A program made the translations under genes and the position numbers. The notes under the pieces were generated by a model. The model did not search any database. It had not been told where the DNA came from and saw only the letters and a program-made list of their open reading frames with translations. From Gammaproteobacteria bacterium UBA2810 (GTDB lineage: Bacteria; Pseudomonadota; Gammaproteobacteria; Enterobacterales; Succinivibrionaceae), in assembly GCA_002351705.1 (NCBI GenBank), contig DEHC01000016.1, positions 1-21,705 on the forward strand: DNA of 21,705 nt. Reading direction: 5' to 3'. Below, in pieces: positions 21,583-21,705 of this stretch (positions within the stretch are counted from its first letter, which is position 1; each line of letters opens with the position of its first letter).

Positions 21583-21705
21583 CTCTGAATGCAGGCTCCA
21601 ATTTAAAAAATTAAAAAAAAGATGTAACTATTCAGAACCCCCTTATTTTAGCAAAGCCATCCCCCTCTTCAATCTGAGCTTAACATAGTGATAAATATTT
21701 GATTT
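21583..21705. other. AT-rich intergenic end of window, possible insertion-sequence end
   Basis: Base composition drops sharply to AT-rich after 21598, with an A-rich run at 21602-21620. No coding frame is convincing. The stretch beginning GTAACTATTCAG at 21624 reminds me of the terminal sequences of some IS66-type elements, but the transposase and the other end would lie outside the window. rpoD, the usual next gene after dnaG, does not start here. Confidence 0.3.

Noticed and set aside
1..21705. CRISPR arrays, rRNA and tRNA genes
   Set aside because: No regularly spaced repeats, no tRNA cloverleaf-like conserved boxes and no rRNA signature sequences were seen by eye in any intergenic interval.

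Overview
The window looks like a chromosomal segment of a gammaproteobacterium. The evidence is the tsaD/rpsU divergence, an rpsU-dnaG macrodomain, a complete Na+-translocating NADH:quinone oxidoreductase (nqrABCDEF) operon, the YcjX/YcjF pair and a PcnB-type poly(A) polymerase. An anaerobic gut or rumen lineage such as Succinivibrionaceae would fit, but that placement is an inference from gene content, not a computed phylogeny. Most of the window is visibly GC-rich. The left 4 kb is clearly more AT-rich.

Layout: positions 1-3817 (minus strand) hold a 1190-aa RapA/HepA-like SNF2 helicase followed after 2 bp by the start of another gene that leaves the window. This pair looks like an accessory, possibly defence-related, unit. 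Positions 4071-10019 (minus) are the tightly packed nqrABCDEF operon, closed by a strong terminator and preceded by a region unusually rich in perfect palindromes. Positions 10322-16853 (minus) hold a zinc-ribbon/TM2 protein with its own near-consensus promoter, ycjF, ycjX, tsaD and a long PcnB-like protein. From a divergent promoter near 16970 the plus strand carries rpsU, a yqeY-like gene and dnaG, each separated by hairpin terminators. No rpoD is seen after dnaG inside the window.

The most striking object is the dnaG gene. It encodes 1166 aa, twice the usual primase length, and reads as two complete primases fused head to tail. Both halves have a CHC2 zinc finger, an RNA-polymerase/TOPRIM region and a helicase-binding-like tail. 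They align at a near-constant offset of about 556 residues. The first half has lost every TOPRIM acidic residue I can align, while the second keeps them all. The second half instead has a divergent zinc-binding region. This suggests one polypeptide carrying a pseudo-primase and an active primase that have divided their functions.

The second unusual protein is the PcnB-like gene between rpsU and tsaD. It has a recognisable poly(A) polymerase head followed by a low-complexity linker and an unrecognised C-terminal domain of about 245 aa.

Themes: the plus-strand operon covers translation and replication initiation. The minus-strand block covers tRNA t6A modification (tsaD), RNA 3' end metabolism (pcnB-like), envelope or stress proteins (ycjX/ycjF, TM2) and sodium-motive respiration (nqr).
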